A stretch of DNA of 64,000 bases, taken from positions 1,889,001 through 1,953,000 of the forward strand of contig NZ_CP011058.1 of assembly GCF_000961095.1 (NCBI RefSeq). Direction: 5' to 3'. The DNA comes from Paenibacillus beijingensis. Its GTDB lineage: Bacteria; Bacillota; Bacilli; Paenibacillales; Paenibacillaceae. The translations under genes and the position numbers were made by a program. Of this stretch, positions 42,992 to 52,233 are shown in pieces (position 1 is the first letter of the stretch; each line of letters opens with the position of its first letter). The notes beneath the pieces are model-generated. The model saw only the letters and a list, made by a program, of their open reading frames with translations, was not told where the DNA came from and did no database searches.

Positions 42992-43196
42992 ACTCCTTTA
43001 TCACGCTCACAGTTACTTAACAAAAATAAGTATAAATCCGGGCAGCCACAACGGTCAACCGGGAGCGATAACCAATGAAATGCAAAGCGGCGAACGGCGC
43101 CGTTGCCGATATGGCTCTGACGCAATTCACCGCCTTGGGCCCCTTCAGGCCATGATGGTAAGTCTGCACCTAATGCTGCCGCCTCAGGTGCTGAAG

Positions 43197-44129
43197 CTAT
43201 GCCGTATGAATCGAAGTAGCCGGGGCCGCTTCCGTGTTCTGCGCGGCGAGCTTCCGCTTGCGGGCCAGTACCGCCAGTACGGTGAACAGGTACAGCCAGT
43301 AAATCAGGAACTCTTCGACCGAAGGCGATTGGCTGTATCCGAGAAAAGCTTTGAAGAACACGCCCATCTGTCCGGGAAGCAGCGGATGCTGTCCGGTATC
43401 GGCGATATAATGCGCTTCGTCGATCGGATGCTCGGGCAGCAGCCACGCCAAGTTGTACAAATGGCCGATCTCTCCGCCAGCCGTCGTATAGACCGATCCG
43501 ATAATCCGCATATCCTGCAGCACGGCGACCGCCTGCACGATCAGACCGGCGGCTACAAGGAGGAGGAAGAAGCCGATCGCCCGAAAAAAGCTTCCGAGCG
43601 GTATTTTGCGCGTGCTGCGGAACACGACATGCCCAAGCGCAAACGCCGCGACGATGCCGAGCAGCGCCCCCCAGCTTTGCAGCGCTTTGCCGATATCCCC
43701 GCCGCTGATGGCGGCGAAGAAGAAGACGGTTTCGACCCCTTCGCGCAGCGTTACGAGAAACGAGTGGAACACCATGTTCAGCGCTCCGCCCGCCGTGAGC
43801 AGAAGCGCAAACTTGGATTCCAGGGCGCCGCGCATGTTTGCCGTCTGCTTGCTCATAAACAGGATCATATGGGTAAGCAGGCCGGCGGAAACGAACAAAA
43901 TGCCGATGCGCAAATAATTCTGGCTGCCGATCGCCGCATAACCCGTCAGCACGATCTGGAAGATAAGCGCTACTGCGGCGCTGGCCAGTACGGCCAAGCC
44001 GGTGCCGGCCAGCACCCACTTGATCCAGCGCGTCTGGCCGATCCGTTTCAAGTAGGTGACGATAATGCCGACGATGAGAATCGCCTCGAACGCTTCCCGA
44101 AACGTGATCAGAAAAGCCTGTACATTCAT
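43197..44129 (-). CDS. FTR1/EfeU-type iron permease
   Basis: This 310-residue protein has seven membrane spans and two iron-binding motifs of the REGLE type: FREAFEAILIVG at residues 10-21 (a REAFE variant) and LREGVETVFFF near residue 125. It would take up ferrous or ferric iron as the permease of an Efe-like system. ATG 44129 begins exactly where the family begins; upstream codons to 44279 are spurious and overlap the previous gene. AAGGAG lies rather far (13 bases) upstream. Second gene of the Fur-controlled operon; no EfeB peroxidase gene follows. Confidence 0.9.
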   Translation of the reverse strand: MNVQAFLITFREAFEAILIVGIIVTYLKRIGQTRWIKWVLAGTGLAVLASAAVALIFQIVLTGYAAIGSQNYLRIGILFVSAGLLTHMILFMSKQTANMRGALESKFALLLTAGGALNMVFHSFLVTLREGVETVFFFAAISGGDIGKALQSWGALLGIVAAFALGHVVFRSTRKIPLGSFFRAIGFFLLLVAAGLIVQAVAVLQDMRIIGSVYTTAGGEIGHLYNLAWLLPEHPIDEAHYIADTGQHPLLPGQMGVFFKAFLGYSQSPSVEEFLIYWLYLFTVLAVLARKRKLAAQNTEAAPATSIHTA

Positions 44130-44248
44130 AACCCGCTCTTCACTCCTTAACGATTTGAATCCGGCTCGGACTGCCCTGCCCGCTTGCTGCCGATTGCGGA
44201 TAAGCCGGGCCCCTGGCATGGAGCTGTAACCGGAACCGCCTGCTGCCG

Positions 44249-45019
44249 TTAGAAAAAGCCTTTTCGCCGCGCCCACCAAACGGCGGCAATCCCGACGATA
44301 AGCACGCCTCCGATGACCGATACCGTCACGGCCGGATTGACCGTGCTTCCCGCATTGCCGCCCGCCGCGCCGGCGCCGCCGGCCGCTCCCTCTCCGGCTG
44401 CGGCATTCTGCCCTCCTGCTGCGCCCGCTTGGTCAAACGGGAACAGCGGTTTCAGCGTGGCCGTGATATCATCGAGGCTTTGCTTCAGCTTGGCGGGATC
44501 CGCTTCCGATTTGCCGACCCCGAACAATCCCGGGTTCCCGAGCGCCTTCAGCGCGGTATCGAAATCGCCGTCCAGACGCGCAATATCCGCGGCAGACAGC
44601 TGCTCGGACAGATACGGCTTCAACGTATCGCAAGTCGCTCTCGCCTTGGCGAGCAGTATTTTGACATTGGCATAGTCGGTAACGTCCTGCTCCGCATTTG
44701 TAAACCGCCGCTCCAGGTTCATGACAAGCATCGCTTTGTAGTTGGCGATCGTCTTGTCCGCGTCGGACGCTTTAATATTGCTTTCCAGCACGCGATCGAC
44801 GTTAGCGCCAAAATGCTTCACGATCTCTTCCCGTCTCGTTTCGTAAGCCGCTTCCGCCGCCTTCCAATCCGCCGGGGAGCTGCTGAGCGCGGCGGTGATC
44901 AGCTTGAACGTTTCCGCCACGTCTTCTTTGTTGGCATCCCCGTAGGAGTACGCGAAAATGTTTCCCGGCGCCGCAACAAACATCACGAGCAGCAGGGCGA
45001 GCGTGTAAATGATACGCAT
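44249..45019 (-). CDS. Membrane-anchored extracytoplasmic partner of the iron permease
   Basis: This 256-residue protein has a signal peptide (MRIIYTLALLLVMFVA), a helical domain (about 30-200, with YETRREEIVKHFGANVDRVLES and LTLKPLF-like end), a Gly/Ala linker (about 203-225) and a C-terminal membrane helix (VSVIGGVLIVGIAAVWWARR). Many firmicute FTR1 permeases carry a comparable helical domain fused at the N-terminus; here it is a separate, anchored protein encoded 120 bases ahead of the permease. It probably binds or delivers iron outside the membrane; this is inference. AAGGTGA precedes the ATG. A Fur-box promoter lies about 210 bases upstream. Confidence 0.75.
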   Translation of the reverse strand: MRIIYTLALLLVMFVAAPGNIFAYSYGDANKEDVAETFKLITAALSSSPADWKAAEAAYETRREEIVKHFGANVDRVLESNIKASDADKTIANYKAMLVMNLERRFTNAEQDVTDYANVKILLAKARATCDTLKPYLSEQLSAADIARLDGDFDTALKALGNPGLFGVGKSEADPAKLKQSLDDITATLKPLFPFDQAGAAGGQNAAAGEGAAGGAGAAGGNAGSTVNPAVTVSVIGGVLIVGIAAVWWARRKGFF

Positions 45020-45226
45020 AGATTCACCTTCCGAATGGTCGAAATATTGTAGGATGTATTACCGGAACGCCGCTTTCACCGGAAAGCCGCTTGAATGGCG
45101 CCGCGGCGGGGCCGCGTTTCGACGCCCGCTCGCGCGGTGTGAAAGACTGGCCTCGCGGCAAATCGGCGTCTCGACGTCCGACTTGTCGTTAATTACGTCC
45201 GGCTTGTCGTGCAAATAGTTAAGTAA

Positions 45227-45255
45227 ATGATAATCATTTTCAATTGGAATGTCAA
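45227..45255 (-). promoter_or_regulatory. Efe operon promoter with overlapping Fur box
   Basis: TTGACA (45250-45255), 17-base spacer, TATCAT (45227-45232). TGATAATCATTTTCA (45228-45242) matches the 7-1-7 Fur consensus TGATAATnATTATCA with one mismatch and covers the -10 box and half the spacer, so iron-loaded Fur should block the operon. Two copies of CGACAAGYCGGACGT follow in the leader (about 45175-45215). Confidence 0.9.
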
Positions 45256-45294
45256 CGGCCGGCAGCATATCCGGTGGGCAGCATATCGGGTCCG

Positions 45295-47001
45295 TCAACG
45301 TATCCATTCATACAGCGTAATCGTCCCGTATACGGGATCGGTGAGTGTGCTGCTTTCGAACCTGGCCCTAGCCTTGGCATGGCCCGCGAGCGTACCCGCC
45401 TGCTTCCGGAAGCCGTCCAGCACATGATCGGTCAAATAGACGGCGGCATGCGGCTGGGCGGCGAGCTGCGCCAAAAAGTACGGATACGTGTAAATTTCCC
45501 GGTATACCGGCGGCGTCCGGTTCCATTCCAGCACACGCGCTTCTTCCCACGTATAGACGACAACTTTGGAATCGTGCAAGGCCGACAACCGCTTCACTTC
45601 ATCGGCCAGCTGATAGACGGCCGGCCGCTCCGCCGCCTGCTTCGACAGCAGCGCGATACCCACTCCCGTCTGCACCGCAAGCACAAGGGAAGCCAGTGCA
45701 ATCCCGGACGCTTGCAGCCACCGCAAAGCGGCGGAAGGCGGCGGATCGGTGACATGCGTGGCGGACGGCCCGGAAAGGGCCTGACCGTGCGGCGGGATGG
45801 CCGCCGGCCCGGAGGCCGTGTGCGGCGCGGCGTGCCCGATGCTGCGAAAAGCCGACAGCACGAGCAGCCACAGAATGCCGACCAGCGGCGTAATATGCCG
45901 CGGCTTGTCGATGTTTTGCGCGAGCAGCGCCCACACGGCGTAGGCCGTGCCAAGCGCCGCGAGTGCCGCCGCCGGCGGCGGGCTGCGCAGCAGGTCCGCC
46001 GCGCGGCCGAGCGCGCGGGCTGCGGCACCGCGCACCGCCCGCGGCGCCGGCGCATCTGCGCGCGGCGGGCGCACCGCGCCGGCGCGCAGCACGGCGGCGA
46101 GCAGCAGCGCCGCCGCCGCAAGCATCAGTGCTGTGGACCGGGCGAACCACCCGGTCCACAGCACGTTGCCGCCGGCGAAGCGGAGCAGCCGCTCGGCGGG
46201 CGGCATCGGGGAGGCGGCGATTCCGCCTCCCCATTCGCTGAAGTGGCCGGCCACGAAAGCGCCGGCCAGCTGCACAAACCCGGCCGGGCCGCCTTCGGAG
46301 AAGACGAGCCCGGCCACCCACAGCAGCTGCGCTCCCGCGGCCGCGCCCGCGTAAGCGGCTGCCCGCGGGAGCAGCCGCTTGCCTTCGCGGCGCCAGCGCA
46401 CAAGCTGCAGCAGTCCGAGCCATACGAGCCCAAGCCCGAACGGCGCGAAGGATAACCGGATGCCCATCACGACTCCGAACAGCGCCAGAGCGCCGAATAT
46501 CCATCGCCGCCGCCCGCGGCGCATCGCCTCCAGCAAAAACCACAAATACCACCACAGCGCGGCGATGCCCGCCGCTTCCGACATCGGGCTTACCGTTTGC
46601 AGCCACAAATAAGGGGCGGTCAACACGATCAGCACGGTCAGCCCGGACATCGCGGGCGACAGACTGCGCCGGGCGACGAACCACAGCGGCACCGACGAAG
46701 ATAACGTCAGCGCCACGTTCAGAATGTCGTACGCGAGTACCGGGTCGGAAATCCAGTAATGAACAAGCTTGGCCCCCAGCACAAAATAAGGATAGCCCGG
46801 AAAATGCGGCTGCATCGCCAGCAAATCGAACCGCTGAAGCGCGAGCGCAAAATCGACCTCGTCCCATGCTGCCGCATACGGATTCAGCCGGCTTAAGCTC
46901 AGCAGCGTCCAGCCGATCAGCAGCAGCGCCTGTACCCCCAGCGCTGCCGAAGCGATAATTCTCCGCCGCCCGCCGTCATATCCGGGCCGTTTGTTCTTCA
47001 T
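45295..47001 (-). CDS. GT-C type integral membrane glycosyltransferase
   Basis: This 568-residue protein has about 11 membrane spans. The first extracytoplasmic loop reads LNPYAAAWDEVDFALAL, with the acidic pair expected of GT-C (PMT/ArnT-like) enzymes, followed by MQPHFPGYPYFVLGAKL. A very GC-rich Ala/Arg/Pro segment (about 290-330) lies between spans. It probably uses a polyprenyl-phosphate sugar outside the membrane, perhaps made by the GT2 encoded upstream. ATG 47001 has GGAAGGAG seven bases upstream. The 258 bases up to the GT2 gene hold no recognised feature. Confidence 0.75.
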   Translation of the reverse strand: MKNKRPGYDGGRRRIIASAALGVQALLLIGWTLLSLSRLNPYAAAWDEVDFALALQRFDLLAMQPHFPGYPYFVLGAKLVHYWISDPVLAYDILNVALTLSSSVPLWFVARRSLSPAMSGLTVLIVLTAPYLWLQTVSPMSEAAGIAALWWYLWFLLEAMRRGRRRWIFGALALFGVVMGIRLSFAPFGLGLVWLGLLQLVRWRREGKRLLPRAAAYAGAAAGAQLLWVAGLVFSEGGPAGFVQLAGAFVAGHFSEWGGGIAASPMPPAERLLRFAGGNVLWTGWFARSTALMLAAAALLLAAVLRAGAVRPPRADAPAPRAVRGAAARALGRAADLLRSPPPAAALAALGTAYAVWALLAQNIDKPRHITPLVGILWLLVLSAFRSIGHAAPHTASGPAAIPPHGQALSGPSATHVTDPPPSAALRWLQASGIALASLVLAVQTGVGIALLSKQAAERPAVYQLADEVKRLSALHDSKVVVYTWEEARVLEWNRTPPVYREIYTYPYFLAQLAAQPHAAVYLTDHVLDGFRKQAGTLAGHAKARARFESSTLTDPVYGTITLYEWIR

Positions 47002-47259
47002 CCCTGCTCTCCTTCCACGCTGCACCATGCCCCTTTTTCACACTACGCGAGCTCCAATCGCTCAATGTGGCGTCGCTTGACGGTGGTCAACCACAATCGC
47101 TTCTGTTCCCCGCGGTGCGACCCATGTATCGCCGCAACACTTTAAGCCATGAAATCGCCATTTACCAGGCAGCCTCATCTTCTCCAAAACTCCAACCCAG
47201 ACTCAAGCGACTGCCATGCACGCGGCAACTGCTGCCGTTCAGCATCAACTCAGGCTGCG

Positions 47260-48141
47260 CTATCTTCCCTCTTCGCTTCCGAGCAGACCGTTCTGCCGCC
47301 GCAGCGAAGCATCCGCCTGCTGCCGCTTTGAAACGTTCCGTCTTGCCGGCGTGCGCATCTCTTTCCAGATCGCGGGTACAACCGCCTTCATATAGGCGCC
47401 GAAGCGGATGAACGACTGACCCTTAGTGCGAACCCGGTAACGGATCGGCACCTCGACCATCCGGAACCCCTGCCGGACCAAATTCAGCGTCAGCACCTGG
47501 GCGTAATTATAATCGTGCACAATGCGAGCCGCCTTCATCGCCTCTCTGGAAAAAGCGCGCATTCCCGACTGCCCGTCCCAAATGACCCGCCGCAGCAGCA
47601 CGCACTGCAGCAGCGTAAACGCCACGTTGCCGAGGCGCCGGTGCAGCTTCATGCCCGCGATCGTTCCTTTGAACCGGGAGCCCATCGTATAGTCCGCCGT
47701 ACCGTCCATAATGGGGGCAGCTACTTCGGGAATCTGCTCCGGCGGATATTCATTGTCCGCATCGATCATGAAGCCGATATCGGCGCCGCGCCGGACGCAT
47801 TCGGCCATTCCCGCGCGCACCGCAGCTCCCAGCCCGCGGTTTCTTCCCAACTCCAGCACCGCATCCGCCCCGGCCGCAAGCGCCGCCTGAACGGTGCCGT
47901 CCGTCGAGCCGTCGTCGACGACGATCACTTCCACGACCCAGCCGCCGCCAATGCGGCGCGGCACGCGCGGAAGCACCTCCGCAACGTTCATTTCCTCATT
48001 GTAGGCCGGCAAAAATACGACCATTTTCCGGGTTCCCGCATGTTCGGCCTCCCCCTTTATCCGATCCCGGTTCCCTTCCGCAGTATAACCGGCCGCGACC
48101 GGCGCGCCGTATTCGTCCGTTAATTGATTCATCTTTTTCAT
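47260..48141 (-). CDS. Polyprenyl-phosphate glycosyltransferase (family 2, DPM1-like)
   Basis: This roughly 293-residue cytoplasmic enzyme has VVFLPAYNEEMNVAEVL, VIVVDDGSTDGT (donor site), GRNRGLGAAVRAGM, FMIDADNEYPPEQIP (metal site) and GSRFKGTIAGMKLHRRLGN, all typical of dolichyl/undecaprenyl-phosphate mannose synthases. It lacks the C-terminal membrane helices of the 6831 gene. The ATG at 48141 is favoured by GGGAG eight bases upstream; ATGs at 48162 and 48147 are also in frame. It sits between a membrane phosphodiesterase and a GT-C protein on the same strand. Confidence 0.85.
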   Translation of the reverse strand: MKKMNQLTDEYGAPVAAGYTAEGNRDRIKGEAEHAGTRKMVVFLPAYNEEMNVAEVLPRVPRRIGGGWVVEVIVVDDGSTDGTVQAALAAGADAVLELGRNRGLGAAVRAGMAECVRRGADIGFMIDADNEYPPEQIPEVAAPIMDGTADYTMGSRFKGTIAGMKLHRRLGNVAFTLLQCVLLRRVIWDGQSGMRAFSREAMKAARIVHDYNYAQVLTLNLVRQGFRMVEVPIRYRVRTKGQSFIRFGAYMKAVVPAIWKEMRTPARRNVSKRQQADASLRRQNGLLGSEEGR

Positions 48142-48173
48142 CCCCATTGCTCCCTGCTCCATCTTCCTCTTTA

Positions 48174-48253
48174 CGGCTTATCCGGGCTAATCCAGGCTAG
48201 TCCGGATAAGCCGACTAATCCGGGTTTAACCGGGTTTATCCGGGTCTATCCAA
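48174..48253. repeat. Degenerate 10-bp repeats with a 12-bp inverted repeat
   Basis: CGGCTTATCCGG (48174-48185) pairs perfectly with CCGGATAAGCCG (48202-48213), followed by three near-copies of TTTATCCGGG spaced by ten. It lies in the 126-base gap between phosphodiesterase and GT2 genes and may affect expression of the latter; no T-run follows the stem. Confidence 0.7.
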
Positions 48254-48267
48254 ATTCACTTTGTCGT

Positions 48268-49821
48268 CTAGGCCATTTTGGCGGGAAGCTTTGCCGCTTC
48301 AACCCCGCCGTGAGCGGCGGAACGACCCGCTCCACCGTCCTTTAATCCGGCAATCGCCTCCGCCAGCACCGGTCCGCGGCTGTGGTCCGGATACGGCGCG
48401 CCCAGCAAATACGCAATCGTCGGCGCGACCGAAACGAGGGAATGCTTGTCCTCCACCTTGACGCCTTTGCGCACGCCATGGCCGTACATGAAAAACGGCA
48501 CGTACCGCTCCCCTTCGTCCAAATGCCCGTGGCCGCCGATGCCGTCCGCCTGGCCGTGATCGGCGCAGACGATGAACGTGGCATCCTCGGCATAACCGCC
48601 GCGCTCCAGCCAGCCGACAAAATCCTCCAGCAGACGGTCCGCTTCCTCGATCTTTTGCCGGTATTCGTCATACAGCGCACCGCGGCTGTGACCCGTCTGA
48701 TCGGTCGCGATCAGCTGCACGACGAGCAGATCGGGATTTTGCTCCGCTACGATCTTCTTCGCCCGTTCCACGATGTTGCGGTCGGCCTCGTCGTTATGCA
48801 TCACCGCCGTCACGCTCTCCACGTCGTCGCCCATCGAGTCGATCAGATGCGCGATGCCGAGCAGCCGGCCTTTTCGCCCCACCTTGCGCAAGCTGTCGAA
48901 AATCGATTCCACCCGGATGCCCAGCTTCCAAACCATATTGGATGTGATGCCGTGCTCGCGCGGGTAGGTTCCCGTGAACATCGACGAGAAGCAGACGACC
49001 GTCCGGGCCGGATACACCGTCTCCATCGCCGTATATTCCGTCCCTTGAGCGCGCCATTTTTTCAGAAAAGGGGCGTCCGCCTCTTCGAACCGGTCCTTCC
49101 GCATGCCGTCGATGACGAGCACATATACTTTCCCGGATACCGGCCGCTCCGGCACGGGCACGTTGTTTGTATACTTCTTGATCTCAGCCGGCTTCCAGTC
49201 GAACAGATTGCGGTGCAGCACGAACGCCAGCAGCGCCGTCCCGGCCGCGAGCAGCGCATAGGACCAGCCCGCTCCGAGCCCGCCGCCGAGTTCGGCCACC
49301 CCCGGTACGCCCCCCTTATAAATTTGCGCCGCACCGTCGATCACGAGCAGCAGCAGCAAAAATTTCGGAAGCTGCTCCTGCGCGTTGCCGCTTGTCGAAT
49401 CGCTGTTTTTGAGCACCAGCTTCCAGAAGCGAGTGAAATTCCACCATGACGTTCCGATTCGCAGATGGTAATAGAACGTGCCCCAGAAGTAGACGGTGAA
49501 AAAGAAATACAGCGCCAGCGCCGTCCCGTACAAGCCGTAAGCGAGCGGCAGCTCTCTCCACAGCAGCAGCGCGGCAACGAGCGGCATCCACAAATAATTG
49601 CGCAAAAAAAGCGGAAAATCGTACAGCCAGTACACGACAAAAAGCGGCAGCGCAGCGAGCGCTCCGATTCCGAAAGAAGCCCAGAAGGCGGCGTCGCCCC
49701 AATCGCGGATATGATAGAGCGCATAAACTAGGGTCGCGAAAATCGGCGTAAAAGGTTTCCCTTCATTGAGCAAATTCCAGCAGCGTGCCGCCACGATTTC
49801 GAAGCCCGATGCTTTTTTCAT
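48268..49821 (-). CDS. Membrane-anchored type I phosphodiesterase/alkaline phosphatase family protein
   Basis: This 517-residue protein has about six membrane helices in residues 25-205 and then a soluble alkaline-phosphatase-superfamily domain. Metal and nucleophile sites are visible: VLVIDGMRKDRFEE (first Asp), YPARTVVCFSSMFTGTYP (nucleophile Thr), QLIATDQTGHSRG (Asp/His), VCADHGQ (Asp-His) and GGHGHLDEGE (His). Possible roles are turnover of phosphodiester-linked wall or lipid groups; substrate unknown. ATG 49821 has GAGAGG nine bases upstream, preferred over TTG 49830. It has its own promoter at 49875. Confidence 0.88.
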   Translation of the reverse strand: MKKASGFEIVAARCWNLLNEGKPFTPIFATLVYALYHIRDWGDAAFWASFGIGALAALPLFVVYWLYDFPLFLRNYLWMPLVAALLLWRELPLAYGLYGTALALYFFFTVYFWGTFYYHLRIGTSWWNFTRFWKLVLKNSDSTSGNAQEQLPKFLLLLLVIDGAAQIYKGGVPGVAELGGGLGAGWSYALLAAGTALLAFVLHRNLFDWKPAEIKKYTNNVPVPERPVSGKVYVLVIDGMRKDRFEEADAPFLKKWRAQGTEYTAMETVYPARTVVCFSSMFTGTYPREHGITSNMVWKLGIRVESIFDSLRKVGRKGRLLGIAHLIDSMGDDVESVTAVMHNDEADRNIVERAKKIVAEQNPDLLVVQLIATDQTGHSRGALYDEYRQKIEEADRLLEDFVGWLERGGYAEDATFIVCADHGQADGIGGHGHLDEGERYVPFFMYGHGVRKGVKVEDKHSLVSVAPTIAYLLGAPYPDHSRGPVLAEAIAGLKDGGAGRSAAHGGVEAAKLPAKMA

Positions 49822-49874
49822 CCTTTTCAACCTCTCATCCGTTATTGAGAAAAATTATCAATTACTCGTTACTA

Positions 49875-49904
49875 AGTATAGTCTTGCCGTTGAAATCGAG
49901 TCAA
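49875..49904 (-). promoter_or_regulatory. Promoter of the membrane phosphodiesterase gene
   Basis: TTGACT (49899-49904), 18-base spacer, TATACT (49875-49880), 54 bases upstream of the ATG. Apart from this and the 9-bp repeats at 50059-50134, the 335-base gap to the ABC gene shows nothing I can name. Confidence 0.82.
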
Positions 49905-50058
49905 TAACAACTCATATCCAAATCAAATGAGGGCACTCCGGACGATTGAAAAAAAGAAACCGCCCCTCCAGGTAATGCCGGGTGTTCCCGTGTCATACCT
50001 GAAGAGACGGATCATTTGTCGGCGAGTCTTCCGCCCTGAGGCCGTATCCCTGCCGCTC

Positions 50059-50134
50059 TTATCGTTCTTTCGTTCTTATCGTTCTTTTCGTTCTTATCGT
50101 TCTTTTCGTCCTTTTCGTCCTTTTCGTCCTTATT
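50059..50134. repeat. 9-bp tandem repeats just beyond the ABC gene
   Basis: Eight or nine head-to-tail copies of TTATCGTTC/TTTTCGTCC (one unit is 8 bases). The same 9-base rhythm, TTCTTGTCC three times, forms the last codons of the ABC gene at 50163-50191 (C-terminal QEG repeats), so one repeat tract straddles the stop codon. Confidence 0.88.
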
Positions 50135-50156
50135 GTCCTATATCGCCATCCCGCCC

Positions 50157-52073
50157 TTAACGTCCTTCTTGTCCTTCTTGTCCTTCTTGTCCGCCCATAT
50201 CTTCATTCTCGTCCCTGCCGGCCGCCTGCTTCAATTGATGCTCCGCAAATTCGCGGTACAGGGCGTGCGAGCGCAGCAGCTCCGCGTGCGTGCCGCGACC
50301 GGTAATGCGGCCCTTCTCGATGAATAGAATCTGGTCCGCGTCGACGACGGTGGACAGGCGGTGCGCGATGACGACCGTCGTGCGGCCGGCCATCAGATTG
50401 CCGAGCGCTTCCTGCACGACCGCTTCGGACTTGCTGTCCAGGCTCGACGTCGCCTCGTCGAGCAGCAGCAGCTCGGGATCGCGCATGAGCGCGCGCGCAA
50501 TGCCGATCCGCTGCCGCTGGCCGCCGGACAGCTTAATTCCCCGCTCTCCGACTTCGGTATCGTAGCCGTGCGGGAACTCCTCGATAAACCGGTCGGCGTA
50601 AGCCATCGCCGCCACCCGCTTCAATTCCTCGTCGCTCACCTCGCGTTCGACGCCGTATGTGATGTTTTCGCGGATCGTCCCGGCCATCAGCGGGCTTTCC
50701 TGCGAGACGTAGCCGATGCGGCTGCGCCACGATTTCAGTGAATAGGCGCCGATCGGCTCGCCGCCGATGCGGATGCTCCCGCCGCTCGGGCTGTAGTACC
50801 GTTCCAGCAGGGAGAAAAGCGTCGTTTTGCCGCCTCCGCTCGGTCCTACGACGGCCGTCACCTTGCCCGGCGGCAGCGTAAAATCGATGCCCTGAATGAC
50901 CGGCTCGTCCTCGCCGTAACCGTAGACGAGATTTTCCGCCGTGATTGCTTGTTCCCCGATGCGCGCCAGCTCCTTGCCGGAGTTGAAATCCTCTTCTTCC
51001 GCACGCAGCGTCTCGTTAATCCGTTCCGTCGCGCCGACCGCCTTCTGCATCTGGGTGAAAAACGTGCCGAGCTGGCTGACCGGAAACATGATCTGGAACA
51101 AATAAAGAATGAACGCGACCAGCCCTCCCGCCGTCATCTCGCCGGAGGTGACGCGCACGCCGCCGTACCCGATGATGATGATGAGCAGCATCATCATCGT
51201 GAACGAAACAGCCGGTCCGATGAGCGCGCTCACCCCTCCTTCCTGCAGACCGAAACGAAAGAGCTTCCGGATCCCCTTGAACCCTTCTTCGTACTCGCGG
51301 CTTTCCGAACCCGACGCCTTCACAAGGCGCATTTCGGAGAGCACGCCGCTGAGCACACCGGCAAAATGCGCCGTCTCGTCCTGCAGCCCCTTGGATACCT
51401 TGTGCATCTTGCGGCCTAGCGGAACCATGAAGGACAGCAGCAAAGGCACCGCCGCAAGCAGGATCAGCGTCATTTTCCAGTCCATCGACAGCAGGATGAT
51501 AAGCGACCCGATAATCGAGATGATACCCGTTGCAAAGCCGGTCAAATGCTCCGATATAAGCCCCTTTACGACGCCGGTGTCGTTCGTCATGCGGCTGACG
51601 GTTTCTCCGGTCGGATGGCGGTCAAAGTAAGATACCGGCAAAATGAGCAGCTTGCGCCACAGCCGGTCCCGCAGCTTCGCCACAACGCCCTGGCCGATGC
51701 GGGCGAGCAGATAGGTCGACAAGGCCGACGTCAGCGCCTGCGCCAGAAAGACGGCGACCAGCATCACAACTTGCATCGTTCCGATGCTTGTCAGCGAGAA
51801 GCCGTCGACGAGATTTTTCGTAAACATCGGCACGATCAGACCGACGATCGTCGAAACGATGCTCAAACTAAGCGCCGATGCGATCAACAGCTTCGACGGG
51901 CGGGTATCCCGGATGAGCGCAAAAAACGCCCTCCAGCTCCCTGAAGCTTTCACGGCGCCTCCTGCAGCCGAGCTTTCTTCCGGCGCCCTTTCTTTTCGTG
52001 CGTTCCTTTTCGCCGCAGTTGGTTTCACTTCGCTCTCTTTTGCCGCGGCGCGCGGCGCGAACTCTTGTGCCAT
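50157..52073 (-). CDS. ABC transporter, fused permease/ATP-binding (BmrA-like)
   Basis: This 638-residue exporter half has a charged Ala/Lys/Glu-rich N-terminal tail of about 45 residues, six membrane helices to about 345, and an ATPase domain with Walker A VVGPSGGGKTT, Q-loop YVSQESPLMAG, signature LSGGQRQRIGIARAL, Walker B LLLLDEATSSLD and H-loop IAHRLST. FDRHPTGETVSRMTNDTGV is the coupling-helix phrase of the BmrA/LmrA group. The extreme C-terminus ends in three QEG repeats that come from a 9-bp tandem repeat. ATG 52073 has GGAAGGAG upstream. Divergent from the lhr gene. Confidence 0.93.
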   Translation of the reverse strand: MAQEFAPRAAAKESEVKPTAAKRNARKERAPEESSAAGGAVKASGSWRAFFALIRDTRPSKLLIASALSLSIVSTIVGLIVPMFTKNLVDGFSLTSIGTMQVVMLVAVFLAQALTSALSTYLLARIGQGVVAKLRDRLWRKLLILPVSYFDRHPTGETVSRMTNDTGVVKGLISEHLTGFATGIISIIGSLIILLSMDWKMTLILLAAVPLLLSFMVPLGRKMHKVSKGLQDETAHFAGVLSGVLSEMRLVKASGSESREYEEGFKGIRKLFRFGLQEGGVSALIGPAVSFTMMMLLIIIIGYGGVRVTSGEMTAGGLVAFILYLFQIMFPVSQLGTFFTQMQKAVGATERINETLRAEEEDFNSGKELARIGEQAITAENLVYGYGEDEPVIQGIDFTLPPGKVTAVVGPSGGGKTTLFSLLERYYSPSGGSIRIGGEPIGAYSLKSWRSRIGYVSQESPLMAGTIRENITYGVEREVSDEELKRVAAMAYADRFIEEFPHGYDTEVGERGIKLSGGQRQRIGIARALMRDPELLLLDEATSSLDSKSEAVVQEALGNLMAGRTTVVIAHRLSTVVDADQILFIEKGRITGRGTHAELLRSHALYREFAEHQLKQAAGRDENEDMGGQEGQEGQEGR

Positions 52074-52233
52074 TCCAGCCACTCCTTCCGTTACAGCTTT
52101 CTATATTTGGATAACAATAACATATACGATGTCTATAAACTCATTTTAAACAGCTTTCTCCGCTTGCGGCAAACAGCAGAAGCGCGACGATTCCAACTGC
52201 TGAAACGGGTACATTTTTTCGGATTGGCCCAAC

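Noticed and set aside
45059..45307. 82-codon minus-strand frame in the efe leader
   Set aside because: Would start upstream of the Fur-regulated promoter and has no ribosome site; treated as leader sequence.
45244..46455. 403-codon Arg/Gly-rich plus-strand frame
   Set aside because: Antisense shadow of the GC-rich GT-C gene.
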